IMG/VR virus record: IMGVR_UViG_3300022745_000048
Coordinates: 1-47,275 of that record
From: a virus
Strand: one strand, 5' to 3'
Length of the DNA stretch: 47,275 nt
This document shows positions 47,125-47,275 of this stretch, one piece after another (position 1 is the stretch's first letter; every line of letters begins with the position of its first letter). Under the pieces are notes generated by a model. The model was not told where the DNA came from. It ran no database searches and worked only from the letters and a program-made list of their open reading frames with translations. The translations under genes were made by a program, and so were the position numbers.

Positions 47125-47169
47125 TGTTGGTATCGCCGGGCGATCATACACCAACGGTCGATACCAACA
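47125..47169. promoter_or_regulatory. Inverted repeat flanking the int promoter
   Basis: TGTTGGTATCG (47125-47135) and CGATACCAACA (47159-47169) are perfect 11-bp inverted copies with 23 bp between. On the - strand a TATGAT lies between them with TTGTTG 16 bp upstream, a fair promoter for int. A dimeric regulator, or Int arm-type binding, could act here. Confidence 0.65.
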
Positions 47170-47275
47170 ACTGAGGGGCTTCTCTGGGACGGTGTTAGAC
47201 CCGCCTATCGGAATTCGTGAGGGATTTCAGTGGGTTTGGGCTGGTGTTGGACTGTGGATGGTAGCGGAGGAGGGA
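47170..47275. other. Region upstream of int, no gene seen
   Basis: No credible ORF or tRNA. GT-rich with two similar 10-mers (ggtgttagac and ggtgttggac). The attachment site or host DNA junction may lie here, but no direct-repeat partner elsewhere in the window was recognised. Confidence 0.4.

Noticed and set aside
47170-47275. tRNA or attachment core near int
   Set aside because: No cloverleaf arms or CCA end could be drawn, and no matching direct repeat was seen in the window.

Overview
The window is most of a lambda-like temperate siphophage (prophage) from a high-GC alphaproteobacterium. The alphaproteobacterial assignment rests on a GapR/DUF2312 gene, a BR0599-family (DUF2163) tail protein, a DUF2793 tail fibre and overall codon use; genus cannot be told from sequence reading alone. 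A P4-type tyrosine integrase lies at the right end. I see no tRNA or rRNA gene, no CRISPR array and no insertion sequence. No replication genes and no CI-type repressor lie in the window, so the prophage very probably continues beyond the left edge.

Layout. (1) Left arm, + strand, 1-9294: a tightly packed early/accessory operon of about 27 small genes joined by ATGA/GTGA overlaps. Recognisable products are a left-handed beta-helix repeat protein (cut by the window edge), a Lar/DUF551-type protein, a MazG-like pyrophosphohydrolase, the flavin-dependent thymidylate synthase ThyX, a DEDDh exonuclease, a dNMP kinase, an ECF-like sigma factor, GapR and an MT-A70 adenine methyltransferase. (2) Right arm, - strand, 9266-45786: the late operon, read right to left as AlpA-like regulator, two tiny genes, terminase small subunit, zinc-ribbon peptide, terminase large subunit, a tailspike/fibre cassette, then gpW, portal, protease/scaffold, gpD, gpE, connectors, gpZ-like, tail terminator, tail tube, gpG/gpGT chaperones, tape measure, tail tip, fibre, lysis genes, and finally a T5-A1-like HTH-metallophosphoesterase. 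(3) Integrase, 45973-47115, - strand.

Two small + strand gene islands (17260-17944 and 21660-22789) sit inside the - strand tail operon, each behind a near-identical TTGACA promoter. They are classic moron-type insertions.

The most interesting signal is a 17-bp palindromic element, consensus WTCAC-N7-KTGAW. It recurs in twelve places, every one in a short gap in front of a gene, although such gaps make up only about 1.1-1.2 kb of the window. At several sites it lies between recognisable -35 and -10 hexamers. It looks like a genome-wide operator or stoperator network for one phage regulator not encoded here, covering early, moron, lysis, capsid, tailspike and packaging transcription. Other strong signals are a canonical lambda-type GGGAAAG slippery site in the gpG gene, an in-frame internal start for a scaffold protein, a tape measure with an embedded cysteine peptidase, and a tailspike cassette placed between terminase and gpW where lambda has none.
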